Positions 38,336 through 50,739 of a DNA stretch of 64,000 bases are shown one piece after another; positions within the stretch are counted from its first letter, which is position 1, and every line of letters starts with the position of its first letter. Under the pieces are notes generated by a model. That model made no database searches. It was not told the origin of the DNA and was given only the letters and a program-made list of their open reading frames with translations. The position numbers and the translations under genes were made by a program. The stretch comes from Stictocephala bisonia. Lineage: Eukaryota; Arthropoda; Insecta; Hemiptera; Membracidae. The stretch covers positions 1 to 64,000 of the forward strand of contig JAQJVL010000565.1 of NCBI GenBank assembly GCA_035578905.1, in the 5' to 3' direction.

Positions 38336-39979
38336 GGCTGCATAAGCATACTGCAATAAGCATTAAATTATAAAGTAAACTTGTCACTTTAGTTCAAAAA
38401 TATCAACCCAAAGCTTTCATGAAAAAAATGTATTGCTGGCTACTCAGAAACCCATTTTATTCAAATTTTTAGTTTTTATTCAGTTGACTTTTATGTACCA
38501 TACATACATTAGTTAATGCTTATCCTAGATAACAGAGGTGCTTAATGGAGTTGAACTGAGGCCCCCTTCCCTTGGGTAACCTGAAGGATAATCAAAACAA
38601 AAGATAAACATTGTAAAAAGTTAGGTTCCCACATTTTCCAATATTTGAAATATATTTTGCTAACTCTACTCAATAGTTTAATATGTTTTGTATTTATTTT
38701 ATGTTAGGTAAAATTAATTCAGAATGACGCTTAGATCCCCTAATGTCGTTAGAAGGGTCAGAAAACTCTCTCAGACTCTATGCTTGATCTCCTACTTTTG
38801 AAGCAGCAAACTGATTCCTACTCATTTGATGCTAATAGTCTACGATACGCATACGCTGTGCCTCTCGTAGCTAACAACTGATTCCTATAGTTTTTAGTCA
38901 TAGCTGAAATGTACCACTGTAAACATTCTTTGTGATAACTGTACAATTGTCCTTATTGCCACTTTTGTTGTAGCTCACGCCTCAATATCCTTATTGCTAT
39001 TGCTATCGTCTACTATATGCATTGTAGATACTGTAATACTTGAGGGTGTTTTACTTGTTCAGTTGTGAGTGACGATATTCATTTAATAACCTTTGTGGTA
39101 CTTTTTAATAGTTGACTTAACCTCAACTCACTTACCACCTTTAATATCTAATAGTTTTATGCAGTAGCCATCCCTTCATTAGTAGTAGTCATTCATTTTA
39201 TTAGTTGTTTTGCCTGTACCATAGTTTTCCTTGAAATTGTTAATTTATTTAAAAATAAATTACACTTTTAGTACAGTAACTGAATTTGATAAAATAGGGA
39301 ATGTATTAACAAAATATTAACTCAACTCTAAATCATACATTATTTAATTTGTAAAGTCCCTGATTGTTTTAGCATCATTAATAAAATATATTAATATAAA
39401 TAACTCACCTTTAATTTATATTTTTACGTATTTTAACTGGACGTATCAGAGTAAATGTATCTATTTATTGTAATCATTTCACAAGTAAGATTATTGTGGT
39501 ATAGCACAAGTTTTATTGAAAAAAAGAAATTTCCAATTTGTTAATAATGCGATTAAAAAATACTACTAACAGCGATTTTTAAACCTTTGTGATTTATATT
39601 TTTATAAGTTATTCGTTAAAACAAGAATTAAATAAACTAGCTAACCCGAGATGAGTCAGTCTTTGTAATAGTAAATACGTTTTAATAATACGCGGTTGTA
39701 TGAGATAAATATAATTCTGTTAATGAATAGAATAACATTATTAATTTTGACAAAACAAAGTATATCGTACAGCTGGGAGATATTACAATTAAATGTGTTC
39801 GTTCCTGTACAGAGGATGCAGTAAATGAACCATGAAAGTCAGGAGACAAGTGTCGGGAGTCATTATATTGAGCTTATGTAATGGTTTTAGCAAATCCTGT
39901 TACGTTTTGTGCTGTAACATTAGGCTTTACAGGTATTGAGAACCAAGTTCGCTCAAATAGGTTTATAAAAAGTCCCAAA
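38336..39979. other. Unassigned
   Basis: AT-rich with some less AT-rich patches (38500-38600 and 38740-39060). No coding motif, RNA gene or transposon end is recognised. Confidence 0.45.
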
Positions 39980-40714
39980 CTTATCTTAGTTCACCACCGA
40001 ACACGGCGTTCTGTAAGTCACTCACACGAAACTGACAGAGACTTTACCTTGTTAATGAGATGTTATCTTAGTTCACTACCAAGCATGGCGTTCTGTAAGT
40101 TACTTACACAAGACTGAACGAGACTTTACCTTGTTACTGATATGTTATCTTTGTTCACTACCAAGCATGGCATTCTGTAAGTCACTTACAAACGACTGAC
40201 AGAGACTTTACCTTGTTAATGAGATATTGTCTTAGTTCACCACCGAACACGGTGTTCTGTAAGTCACTTACAAAAGACTGACAGAGACTTTACCTTGTTA
40301 ATGAGATATTGTCTTAGTTCACCACCGAACACGGTGTTCTGTAAGTCACGTACACAAGACTGACAGAGACTTTACCTTGTTAATGAGATATTATCTTAGT
40401 ACACCACCGAACACGGTGTTCTGTAAGTCACTTACACAAGACTGACAGAGACTTTACCTTGTTAATGAGATATTGTCTTAGTTCCCCACCGAACACGGTG
40501 TTCTGTAAGTCACGTACACAAGACTGACAGAGACTTTACCTTGTTAATGAGATATTGTCTTAGTTCCCCACCGAACACGGTGTTCTGTAAGTCACGTACA
40601 CAAGACTGACAGAGACTTTACCTTTTTAATGAGATATTATCTTAGTTCACCACCGAACACGGTGTTCTGTAAGTCACGTACACAAGACTGACAGAGACTT
40701 TACCTTGTTCATGA
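39980..40714. repeat. 82-bp satellite array, about 9 copies, with internal palindrome
   Basis: Tandem units carry CTTAGTTCACCACCGAACAC, GTTCTGTAAGTCAC, GACTGACAGAGACTTTACC and TTGTTAATGAGATATT, with an 82-bp period (for example GACTTTACC at 40039 and 40121). The first units diverge (ACCAAGCATGGC in place of ACCGAACACGGT). Later ones are nearly identical and contain the inverted repeat GAACACGGTGTTC. The open frame 39881-40117 runs into the array and is not a gene. Confidence 0.96.
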
Positions 40715-41125
40715 TAAGTTCGTGTCTTAGGCGATGTTATTAGGCGAGTTCCAAGTTATACAGTGTCCTGATTCCTTAGAGCAATACAACACAATATGGA
40801 CTTTTTACATATTTGACATTAACAATTTTACCAGCATTTACGTTTAAGTAAAGTAATGAAACCATATGCAAAAACAATGTATTATAATTCATATGTCATT
40901 TGAAGAGGATTTATGTCAAATCAATTAACAATTTGACGCAAAATTAGTGAAGCCTCTTTTTTATGGATGTTAAAGACATTATTTTTCATTCTTTGTGCGG
41001 GAATATAGAAATATAAACTAATAAAAATAAACGTTTTCAGCTTTTACGATGATTTTTTTTAAATTCATGTTACAAAATAAATGTGATTTCAGTACGTGGT
41101 CAGCAAAAACATAAAATTTCATGAC
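40715..41125. other. AT-rich, unassigned
   Basis: Nothing recognised. Confidence 0.45.
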
Positions 41126-41757
41126 GATATCAGCAAAATGCAGACTATACAGATTAAAATAACTTTGTATAATAAAGAGGGTGTTAAAAAGTATCAGAAT
41201 GATGCATTTTTGAAAGATTAGATATTAAATATCGAATCACAACATTTTGATGGTATAGCTAAAATCTTAATTTCTAAAGAATTTATTAACTTTCAAAAAT
41301 ATCAGTTGAATGGTTTGCAAAATGTATCAGAGGTAAGTATTAAATATGAGATCTAATTTAAATAGTGCATGAAGTTAAGATATCATACAACACCAAAAAT
41401 TCAACCTAAAATAAAGGAAAGGGCGGAAGTTAAAATTTGCTGTTTTTAGATTGTAAAAATTATTTTTATTTACAGTTTTTATGAGTTGCAATATTTAATT
41501 TCTAAAAATACACCACAGAATGTTTAGGCCTACCATATTTAATACTCACCTCTGATGCCTTGAAAACCATTCAACTGATATTTTTGAAAGTTAATAAATC
41601 CTTTAAAAATTAAGAGTTTAGTTATACCATCAAAATGTTGTGATTCGATATTTAATATCTAATCTTTCAAAAATGTTTCTCATTATAATACTTTTTAACA
41701 CCCTCTTTATTATACAACGTTATTTTAATCTGTATGGTCTGCATTTTGTTGATATTG
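41126..41757. mobile_element. Fold-back element with ~225-bp arms
   Basis: The left arm (41126-41352) and right arm (41530-41757) are inverted copies. Shared landmarks, in reverse order and complement, are GCAAAATGCAGACTATACAG, AAAGAGGGTGTTAAAAAGTA, GAATCACAACATTTTGATGG and TTTCAAAAATATCAGTTGAA. Arms match at most positions. The ~180-bp loop is AT-rich with no coding. No transposase is present. It is a non-autonomous hairpin element. Confidence 0.85.
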
Positions 41758-41758
41758 T

Positions 41759-41862
41759 TAAGAAATACAATAATCTGAAATGAAGAACATACAGTGCACT
41801 ATAATTTGTTTTGAACTTATTTGTTTCCATGTTTTTTTTTTCAAACACTTACATGATTATTT
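41759..41862 (+). repeat. ~104-bp direct repeat, copy 1
   Basis: TAAGAAATACAATAATCT, AATGAAGAACATACAGTGCA, TTTTTTTTTCAAACACTTAC and ATGATTATT recur in the same order at 42352-42454 with few changes. This copy directly abuts the right arm of the fold-back at 41757. Confidence 0.9.
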
Positions 41863-42351
41863 AGTACAACAATTGAATCTCTAATTTCGTAAGTAATCTA
41901 TGCTAGTACAGTTCGCTTGTAACTCAAATGCTTATCATAATAAACAGTATTTTAAGAATATAGCAAATAAACTATAATCTCACACAGGTAAACAGTAATA
42001 TTTACTCATTTTAAAACTATTGCAAAGACTTGCAAATAGTAATATTTGCAAGATTCAAACAACCGATTGTAGAGGCTTAATTCACTGATCCTAAACTTAA
42101 AACACCTTGTATCCAAATGGGATCGCAATTTATTAAAGTACTGAATACACTTGGATGTAACATTTTTTTGCAAGTCCACTTAAAATAATAAAAACTAAAA
42201 TATATCATGCCAGATATCAAGTGGTTATAGTCATTACACGCTTGAACAAAAATCTAAAAAATACATAATAATGACAAGATATAAAGCTTCCCCTAATGAT
42301 TTAATGTAACTTAACGATTTTTCCAAACTAATAAATTTAATTTCTATTTTC
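41863..42351. other. AT-rich, between the direct repeats
   Basis: No coding or structure is seen inside the pair. Confidence 0.4.
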
Positions 42352-42454
42352 TAAGAAATACAATAATCTAAAATGAAGAACATACAGTGCACTATAATTT
42401 GTTTTGAACTTAATTATTTCCGTGTTTTTTTTTCAAACACTTACATGATTATTC
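42352..42454 (+). repeat. ~104-bp direct repeat, copy 2
   Basis: The second copy of the 41759-41862 block, about 590 bp downstream and in the same orientation. The pair may be ends of one element or a local duplication. Confidence 0.9.
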
Positions 42455-43600
42455 TATATTTTTTAGATGTTTTATAAATGTTTCAGTAATAAAGTAACAA
42501 TATATTAATAATAATAAAATTTTACATATACAAACCCGCCCTAAAAAGAAGTCTGTTTCACTTATTGATATTTTTGAAAGTTCACATATCCCCCATTATC
42601 ATAAATATATCATTTGTAGACTAACTAACTGTATCTGTATTTTTCAGGAAACAATAAATTTGTAAAAACACGTATCTATGTACATTTAAAAATAAATTTG
42701 ATAAATAATTTTTACCATAAATACATATTTAAGAGTATGTTTGAAAATTGACATTATTTGGGGATATAAGGCTATCAAAATAATTGTCTAAAACAATTGT
42801 TTTATAAATAACTGTAAAAAAATATTAAATTTCCAAATAAAGACTTCCAGTAATCGATACAACGCCAGCTAACAAGGGTAAACATATTTCCCTTGTGAAA
42901 TCGAAATATTTCACAATATTTGTTGAACATTCTCAATAAAAGAAAAATATACTTTCATTTAAGCTCTCATAGATCCAGACGAAAGAAAATCTACAGCCTA
43001 ACCCTTCAGTTGTATCCTACGGTGCGATAACATATCGATATTTACACAATGGACGGTTTACTGTGCAAGAGTGAACAATAAGCTACATTGTGATATTATC
43101 TGTCAGAACATACTTCTTATCAACACAATAAAAATTTCCTAGTTACATCTCTTTGTAACTTATATCTAAAAATAATCCTTAAATATTTAATATGTGATGC
43201 CATATGTTGATAAAGTAACTCCTCCCACATTGTTCGCTTTGTTTCAACGATTGACGTGTCAACAAACTATCCCATATTCGTAGTTGTGCAGTAAGGTTTT
43301 AATTGTTCAATATTTTCACCTTGAAGAGTACGGGAAGCCCACAAAGTACGTATTTTTGGTAATAAAAATAACTTGACTGGGTATTTTAATTAATGGTAAA
43401 GTAACAGATGTTCGAATATAAATAATAATATGTTTTAACCTCTGTTGGAACGTAAATACTAATGTTTATAAAGCTTAGAGAATGCTACAAATGGGAAGTA
43501 TACATACAGGCCAAGTATACATATACTTAAGAAATAGGCTAAGAAATAACATGGATGTTTATATTATGATTGAGACTTCATATACCTACTATTATTTGAA
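42455..43600. other. AT-rich, unassigned
   Basis: Nothing recognised. Confidence 0.45.
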
Positions 43601-43693
43601 GTCAAATGAGATAGACCAAAGGTGATGTTCGAGGTGTCACAAGTGCAGCTAGTGAAGGGGTTGGCACGTGAAGCGTGCAGGGATTACCCCTAG
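43601..43693 (+). mobile_element. Helitron-like 3' end, copy 2 (plus strand)
   Basis: GGCACGTGAAGCGTGC, a short hairpin with GCACG/CGTGC pairing, is followed by AGGGATTACCCCTAG ending at 43693, and then T. This is the Helitron 3' signature, and it matches the terminus at 34388 (GCGTGCAGGG, CCCCTAG) on the opposite strand, so both belong to one family. The 5' boundary is unknown. The start given covers only the visibly GC-richer terminal part. Confidence 0.55.
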
Positions 43694-44131
43694 TTAATAT
43701 AGATAGTATATTGGGGTTCTTTATCCTGTAATTTAGGGAATATCATAGGCTTATGCTTAAGAGTAGTAGTTCCCAGTTGTGGAACTAACTTTACAATACC
43801 CTTGATAAGTGAGTGTAGCATCACTACTATTTATATTGTTGAAGTCTTTTATTGTTCTGTTTTACTAGTTAGCTCGTCATGCATAATGTTTATCGATCTT
43901 AATTTAATTATGATCATGTCAGGAACCAACCGATTTTTAAAATGGGATCATAATATTACTTATATTTATATAATAAACCAACATATAACTCATTTTACCA
44001 TGCATTTATAGTTTAGATATCCACTAATATGAAAATCAATAAAAATAAAATTATTCTTATTCTACTGACTGCTCCACGCATCTTTATTAGTTGTATTGAT
44101 TGAAATAGGATATCCCACTGCAATTAGTAGT
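43694..44131. other. Unassigned
   Basis: AT-rich. The open frame 43802-44011 is hydrophobic by base composition only and has no supporting signal. Confidence 0.4.
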
Positions 44132-45093
44132 ATTGAAACAACCACCTACCCATACACGTAAAGTATGGTATTGACTCAATCATCACACGTACACTTACAG
44201 TCTGGTATTGACACAACCAACCACCCATACACGTACAGTATGGTATTAACTCAATCATCCACACGAATACGTACAGTCTGGTATTGACACAACCACCCAC
44301 CCATACACGTACAGTATGGTATTAACTCAATCATCCACCCTTACACGTACATTATGGTATCGACCTACCAACCCACCCATACACGTATAGTATGGTATTA
44401 AACCAACCATCCACCCTTACACGTACATTATGGTATCGACCTACCAACCCACCCATACACGTATAGTATGGTATTAAACCAACCATCCACCCTTACACGT
44501 ACATTATGGTATCGACCTACCAACCCACCCATACACGTATAGTATGGTATTAAACCAACCATCCACCCTTACACGTACATTATGGTATTGACACAACCAC
44601 CCACCCATACACGTACAGTATGGTATTAACTCAATCATCCACCCTTACACGTACATTATGGTATCGACCTACCAACCCACCCATACACGTATAGTATGGT
44701 ATTAAACCAATCATCCACCCTTACACGTACATTATGGTATCGACCTACCAACCCACCCATACACATATAGTATGGTATTAAACCAACCATCCACCCTTAC
44801 ACGTACATTATGGTATCGACCTACCAACCCACCCATACACGTATAGTATGGTATTAAACCAATCATCCACCCTTACACGTACATTATGGTATCGACCTAC
44901 CAACCCACCCATACACGTATAGTATGGTATTAAACCAACCATCCACCCTTACACGTATATTATGGTATCGATCCACCAACTCACCCATACACGTACAGTA
45001 TGGTATTGAACTAACCACCCACCCATACACGTACATTATGGTATTAACGTACACTATGGTATTGAACTAACCACCCACCCATACACGCGCGGT
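44132..45093. repeat. 76-bp dimeric minisatellite, about 12 dimers
   Basis: Two related 38-bp halves alternate: CACCCATACACGTATAGTAT with GGTATTAAACCAACCATC, and CACCCTTACACGTACATTAT with GGTATCGACCTACCAAC. They give a 76-bp period (CGACCTACC at 44361 and 44437). The first ~200 bp and last ~130 bp are less regular, as at array edges. Near 45040-45055 a unit is truncated. The core CCCATACACGTACAGTATGG is plainly related to the arrays at 9.4 and 17.6 kb. Confidence 0.95.
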
Positions 45094-45315
45094 ATATTAT
45101 AGGTATACCCAGATTCCATAATTCAATGTCTTTCATTATAATGGTCAGGTTAAAGTATTGCCGTAACATATTAAAGGAAAATAAAATCTATAAAAACGTG
45201 TTAGTTTACTCAAAATAAATGTTTCATAATGGTTGTTTTCATTATTAACATAGTAATAACCCAAACAAAAGAGGCAATTTACTGCTTGCATGAAACAAAG
45301 GCAATTACTGTAACT
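45094..45315. other. AT-rich, unassigned
   Basis: Nothing recognised. Confidence 0.4.
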
Positions 45316-45367
45316 GTTTCATACGGCAGGCTGTGCAGTGAGTTTCATACGGCAGGCTGTGCAGTGA
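45316..45367. repeat. 26-bp perfect tandem duplication
   Basis: GTTTCATACGGCAGGCTGTG followed by CAGTGA occurs twice in a row without change. A perfect two-copy repeat suggests a recent duplication. The open frame 45229-45414 includes it but is not otherwise supported. Confidence 0.95.
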
Positions 45368-45513
45368 GTTTCTATTTATTTTTCATAAATAAAGTCTTTA
45401 CGATAAAAACCTAAGTATTACAATTTAACATTATCTTATATTATTTAGTTTTAACAATGTATTTTATTACAAATATACGTATTGCATGAATAATTTAATT
45501 ATGTATATTCCAG

Positions 45514-45531
45514 GTTCGGCGAATGACTTTG
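45514..45531 (+). CDS. Candidate 18-nt micro-exon
   Basis: GTTCGGCGAATGACTTTG is framed by a good acceptor (ATGTATATTCCAG) and a strong donor (G|GTAAGATAT). It is phase 1 at both ends. Joined to the candidate exon at 8826-8906 it continues the frame as GSANDF, directly after the hydrophobic run, where a signal peptidase site (after Ala) would be plausible. Its length is a multiple of three. The support is splice-site quality, phase match and relative GC content. An 18-nt match can easily arise by chance in 36 kb, so the call is speculative. Confidence 0.3.
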
Positions 45532-48500
45532 GTAAGATATTTATTAATTTTATTCATCATGACACAATTTTTATCATAAGACCTGGCAGATATGTTCTAA
45601 ATAGGCGATGTTTACGCCTTCTATAGATTATTCAACAAATGTCGTATTTTTCACACATCAATGCTGTTATATGTGCTAGAGAATTTTCTTCAGTCAATAG
45701 TTTTCTCTAATTCTAAACCGAGCTTGAAGACTATCTTCCAATTATATAATTTTTTGTCAATCCTTTTTTAGTGTATACGTTGTTATAATCCACTTTTAAA
45801 TAGCATTAAGTATATGTTTGTCTAGTTTGATAGGAGTATAAATTAAGAACAAAAAATCCATAAATGCATGGTTAGAAAACCTCAGCACTCTAATAAGCAC
45901 GTGTTTCATATGGAATTTATATTGGTGTCCTCATTTAACATGATACTTGAAGACTTGCCATTTTAAGGTTATGGATCCATTATATGGATGTTTTTGTCTT
46001 TCGGACGAACTTTACTGATAGCTGGTGTGCTGCTGCGCGTGTGGTCCTCGGAGTACTTCTCGCCTGTTTACTGGAGCCAACCAACATTCTGTAAATGATG
46101 ACTTAAATATACCATTAGAATGTCTGCCATGGGCAGCTAATACTAAAAATAAACACATTTTATACGAAGTTGAACACGATAAACGTCAATTAATTTCAAA
46201 TCGTTTTACTAGCAGTTCTGACACCACAATTGTAAAAAATATGTAATCTTAAAAAAAATTCAGCATGTGTTAAATGCTCGGTTACTCCATTGTCAATCCA
46301 CCATTGTTGAATCTGATTCATCAAACAAATGTTATTAGAAGACATTAAGGTGACTGATGTTGCTTTATCATGTACTTGCTCTTGCCTTTCCTGGCCGACT
46401 ACGTGTCGATTCAGTTGTAATAAACCACGTCAGTAACTTCACTGTTTTTCGAGGAATCAACAACACCGTGTACAATAAGATTTCACCTTGTGTATTCTGT
46501 CCTAAAAATGTTTACTAATTATACGTATATGTTTACTAACCTTCTATTCAAGACATATATTGTGCTGTCACGATGAGCCAACAAGTATTATAGTTTTCTT
46601 CCCTATACACGCTAATTAGCCTTTTTTTTATTGAGATTATTTCATTATTTGTAAAGAAACTGTCTAGAAGAAAATTATCAATGGATATTGTTCCCAGGCT
46701 GTTTTACCTGTACCGTATTTAAAATACATACGGTATATGTATGTATTTAAAATAGTAATGGCATCAAAAAATGTGGAATTTGAGAATATGCAAGTGTTTG
46801 AAGACAGAAAATAAGAACATCGCTAATATACAGAGGTTTTCTTAAAACAAATAGTAACATTAATAACTTTAAAAATTAATTTTCTTTGCAAAGCATTTAA
46901 AATTACTTGCAAAATTAAACTTAGGAACCTTTTATAATACACAGATAACATTAAAAATGTTGTAATATAATTTTATAAATTCAGATATTGATTAGCCAAT
47001 TTTAATAATTAAATGTTGAGTGTCATGTTACATTGTAAAAATGTGAAGTTAATCAGGTAAGTTCAGGATGTCGACAGTTTACTATGAAGCCTTTTTGGTT
47101 ATAATTTGAATGTTCGTGAAGTTCTATCATTCATTTTCTACATTCGTACATACTTCACAGGTCGTGTTTCAAGTTAACAAACAAAAGTCAACAACTGTCT
47201 AAACCTGTTAAAACGATTGACATCAATATACGGTACTGTCCTGAAAGGGCCAAATTCAATTTAAATATTAAAACGTTTAAAGACTCAAACCGAATTGTGA
47301 CAAACAGTAATAATTATTTTCTATGTAAATAAAAGACATTTCAATTGTTGAAACAGAATTTTAATACAAAAATCATAATAAACGGTTAGAGCAATAAACT
47401 TAATTTGGTCAATTAAAATTCTGTTTTTATTTGGTATATTACAATGTCTAACTTCATATAAAATTGAACTTGAAGTTTCGAAATATTTTCTAATTAATAC
47501 TTTGTAAATCCCAAAAAAAGGTGTAATATGAGAAACCAAGATCAAAATAAGAAATGGCTGTTAGGAATATTGGATTTGTGTTCCTAATAAAGTGGAAATC
47601 CCGGAAGACAGCCATTCAGGTGCCTATCGTCGTATATGTAGTAAAAATGCCATCTTGCAACCGGTGTGTATGGACGGTGTTATTAGTTAATTACAGCACT
47701 GGTTAAGAATGCAGATTAGTACATTAAAGATAGTAGACGTTATATATCATTTAAGAAACGTTTGTTATTTTGAAATTTAACCACATCATAGAACTACATT
47801 ATATTTGTTCTATGATGCCCTTTGTAAGAAATTTCTAAATGTTTGTTACTTTATAAGCTACGTAATATTTGAATGTCCTCAATAATGTCGGCCTACTTAT
47901 AACTTAATAACCCTCATCCTAAATATCATTATTATTTAGTTAACTTCCCACTATTCTGGGAATAACTAGGATAAAATGTTTTATTGAACAGTATATAGAC
48001 ATTTTACTTTATTATTTAACGTTGAGAAAAACTGAACGTGATGTATACCTTGGCTAATATCATCATACTAGTAAAATCAATGTTAATATTCAGTTTCTCT
48101 TTTTAGCTTAAAAAATAATTCTTTATAATAGACTAAACAGTTGTTTGCTTTATTTTATATTTAATTCGTTCAGAATTTTATTAAATTCATTTGTCAAGGA
48201 CAAAGTTAAATGTTATTACAAAAATACAATATATATTAAAAAACAAAACATAAAACGCCTTTCGTAAAAACGTTTATTAAATTTAACAACCGACAGTATA
48301 TAAAATTATTTAATCGTTAATTTCCATTCCCTTAAGTAATGCTTGTAAGGATTACCAATCTGATAATGGGACAAGTCAATGTAAAGTTTGTACAGCGCCA
48401 ACTTGAACAAAGTTGCTAAGTAATGGTGTAGCTAAGTACATAATACTTTCCTAAATGTGATCGACGTGAAATACAGATTGTGTCTTAGGGCTAAGAGCGT

Positions 48501-48750
48501 TTTTTATAGTGAGAATTAGCCCTTAACCTTCTATTAATTCACTATGAAAAACTGTATTATTTCATCGTGCCTAGACGATTTAAAAATAAATAAGTAAATT
48601 GCAGTCCAATTACTTATCTGAAACAATTTACATTGAAACGAATAAATTCTATAAAAAAATTAACTGACTTAAAGAAAGCTAAACATTAGTATACTGAAAT
48701 AAAATGAATAATTTTATAAAATACGAATCATAAATAATAACTTTACTTAC
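45532..48750. other. Unassigned; one GC-richer open stretch
   Basis: The sequence is mostly AT-rich. At 46025-46246 (+) an open frame begins in a short GC-rich segment (GTGTGCTGCTGCGCGTGTGG) and could be a decayed transposon gene, but no family motif is recognised. A second less AT-rich patch at 47590-47700 shows nothing. No RNA genes are seen. Confidence 0.35.
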
Positions 48751-48876
48751 TATTAATACGCAAACAAACCCTGTAATCCAGGCAGTCAGCCCTAATGGAA
48801 CCTGCTGGAACATTCTAACGAGGAAACTGAGCTTCGTAGCCGTGGAGTAGCTTGGAATACGGATTTGCCTTCTCAT
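48751..48876 (-). CDS. Candidate first exon, hydrophobic leader, minus strand
   Basis: On the minus strand an ATG at 48876 opens 42 codons that end at a very strong donor, ATA|GTAAGTAAAG. The peptide begins MRRQIRIPSYSTATK and continues LSFLVRMFQQVPLGLTAW, then ITGFVCVLI. That is a basic N-terminal part, then a hydrophobic stretch that could be a signal peptide or a membrane anchor. An internal Met (22) could also start a classical signal sequence. The segment is clearly GC-richer than its surroundings. The frame stays open upstream to about 48915, so a coding exon extending further 5' is possible. The gene is not recognised and no second exon was identified downstream on this strand. Confidence 0.35.
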
Positions 48877-48915
48877 TACAGTTTTGGCCTTTGGCTTCGT
48901 GGTAAAGCCGTGCAA

Positions 48916-49901
48916 AATTTATGACTCCCGCAACATCAAGCTTGTTATTTTAGTAAACGATTTTCACTACGGTTGAAGTCATTATTTAAAAGTGAATTTT
49001 TACACAATTTGTTCTGAAACTTTACTAATAATACCTTTATAGCCCCACATGTAAATATATCTTGAATCACTCAGGGGTAGCACTTGATTGTGCCAGTGAA
49101 ATAGGATTTACCAATAGGACGCACTTCAGCAGTTATTGGATTAAGGTGGCAACATTTCATTTCTCTTATGACAACAAGTCATTTTGAATTTTACTTCAAC
49201 TTCAAGAGGATTTTCCTTGCATTGATGTTAAAAGTGGTTAGTACTTTGACCTGACATCAATAACAATGTTTAGTTAGTGATAAGTCTGGTATTAACTCTA
49301 TTCAATCGTAGTCACGTACTTCAACTGTAAAGTCATCTGACTGACAGGAGGGTTTACAGGTTTATTATGCAATTTTATTTTAAAATTTATTAGACGACTA
49401 TTTATACTTAGGGACAAACCTACCGTGCAATGCTAAGATAGCTTAGTAGGAACCTATACCCTTTCTAACAAACCCACATTACATAAAAAGGTTACTCTAT
49501 ACAACATCTCCAGTTTGACACCCACAATCAATTTTTGGCATCAGACCCTACGGTTGTCATAAACGTGTCCTTAACTACCAGACTATGGTAAGTTACTTTC
49601 GCACAAGCGTGGGAGGATACAAAAATTGTAAATATTAGTTAGTACTTACAAACAATATGTGATTGCACATCTGATGGTTAAACCATAAATATTAAGTTAA
49701 CGTTAGTCTATTTCATATTTTTAAGGTACTTTGATGTTAATTTGATTGGGAATATGGGTATTAAATAATTGGAAAATATTAATTTGAACTTGTAATGTGA
49801 GAACTGTTTTTAACACTAAGAAACAAGGACTTTGCTGATGTTATTAGACATTTTAAAATCTTCTTACTCCGTTTGTTTTCCTTTTTTGTACATTTAAATG
49901 A
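48916..49901. other. Unassigned
   Basis: If the minus-strand exon is real, its promoter would lie here. No TATA box or other core element is convincing. Confidence 0.35.
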
Positions 49902-50178
49902 CATCTCCGACTCTCCGACTCTCCGACTCTCCGACTCTCCAACTCTCCGACTCTCCGACTCTCTGACTCTCCGAATCTCCGACTCTCCGACTTTCCGACT
50001 CTCCGACTCTCCAACTCTCCGACTCTCCACTCTCCGACTATCTGACTCTCTGACTCTCTGACTCTCTGACTCTCTGACTCTATGACTCTCTGAATCCCTG
50101 ACTCTCTGACTCTCCGACTCTCCGACACTCCGACTCTCCGACTATCCGACTCTCCGACTCTCCGACTCTCCAACTCTG
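49902..50178. repeat. 8-bp repeat (ACTCTCCG)n, about 34 units
   Basis: Tandem octamers, mostly GACTCTCC. A central block (about 50038-50120) has GACTCTCT in its place, and there are occasional one-base indels. The period is not a multiple of three, so arginine-, glutamate- and serine-rich frames on the minus strand, such as repeated ESRRVG, are artefacts of the repeat. Confidence 0.98.
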
Positions 50179-50739
50179 TTTTAAGTGTACAACACTGACA
50201 TGGGTAAACACGTATTTTATATAATGCAACCCGAAATGTTTAAAATGATCAGCTATAAATACTGTAATACAATTTCTCCATTCTGTTTTAGGAACCCTTT
50301 TATGTAAGGTTAGAAAACCAAAAATGTAAACTAAGTAATTATGATTCTTAGGATGAGGGACTTGAGTTATAAGTAGGCTGACATTGCAATGATAATCAAG
50401 TGTTGGGTAGCTTATAAAATAAGAGAAAATGTCAAACTTTTTATATAAGGCCTCATTTAAAAATATGATAAAATTCCGTGATGGTAGTAAGTTAAAATGA
50501 TAATAATAATAAAAAAATAATACTATTGATAAATAAATAAGAAGTGGATTTATCCTACGCTATCATGTATATAATAATAGCTTTTGTATTGTTTACTGCA
50601 ATTAATTTTACTTCTTATTAAGTAGTTTGTACAAAGAATAAATAAAATAATAAAGCATAATAAATGTCGTGTATACGTGCACCAGTGAAGACACTATATC
50701 GCATTTACCGCAATTAAATTAATACATAGTTTTTTTTTA
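50179..50739. other. AT-rich, unassigned
   Basis: Nothing recognised. Confidence 0.4.

Noticed and set aside
46025..46246. A transposase-like frame starting in a GC-rich patch
   Set aside because: No family motif is recognisable in any frame and the downstream sequence is full of stops.
49779..50173. Arg/Glu/Ser-rich frames resembling charged coiled-coil proteins
   Set aside because: Pure artefact of the 8-bp repeat, open in several frames at once.
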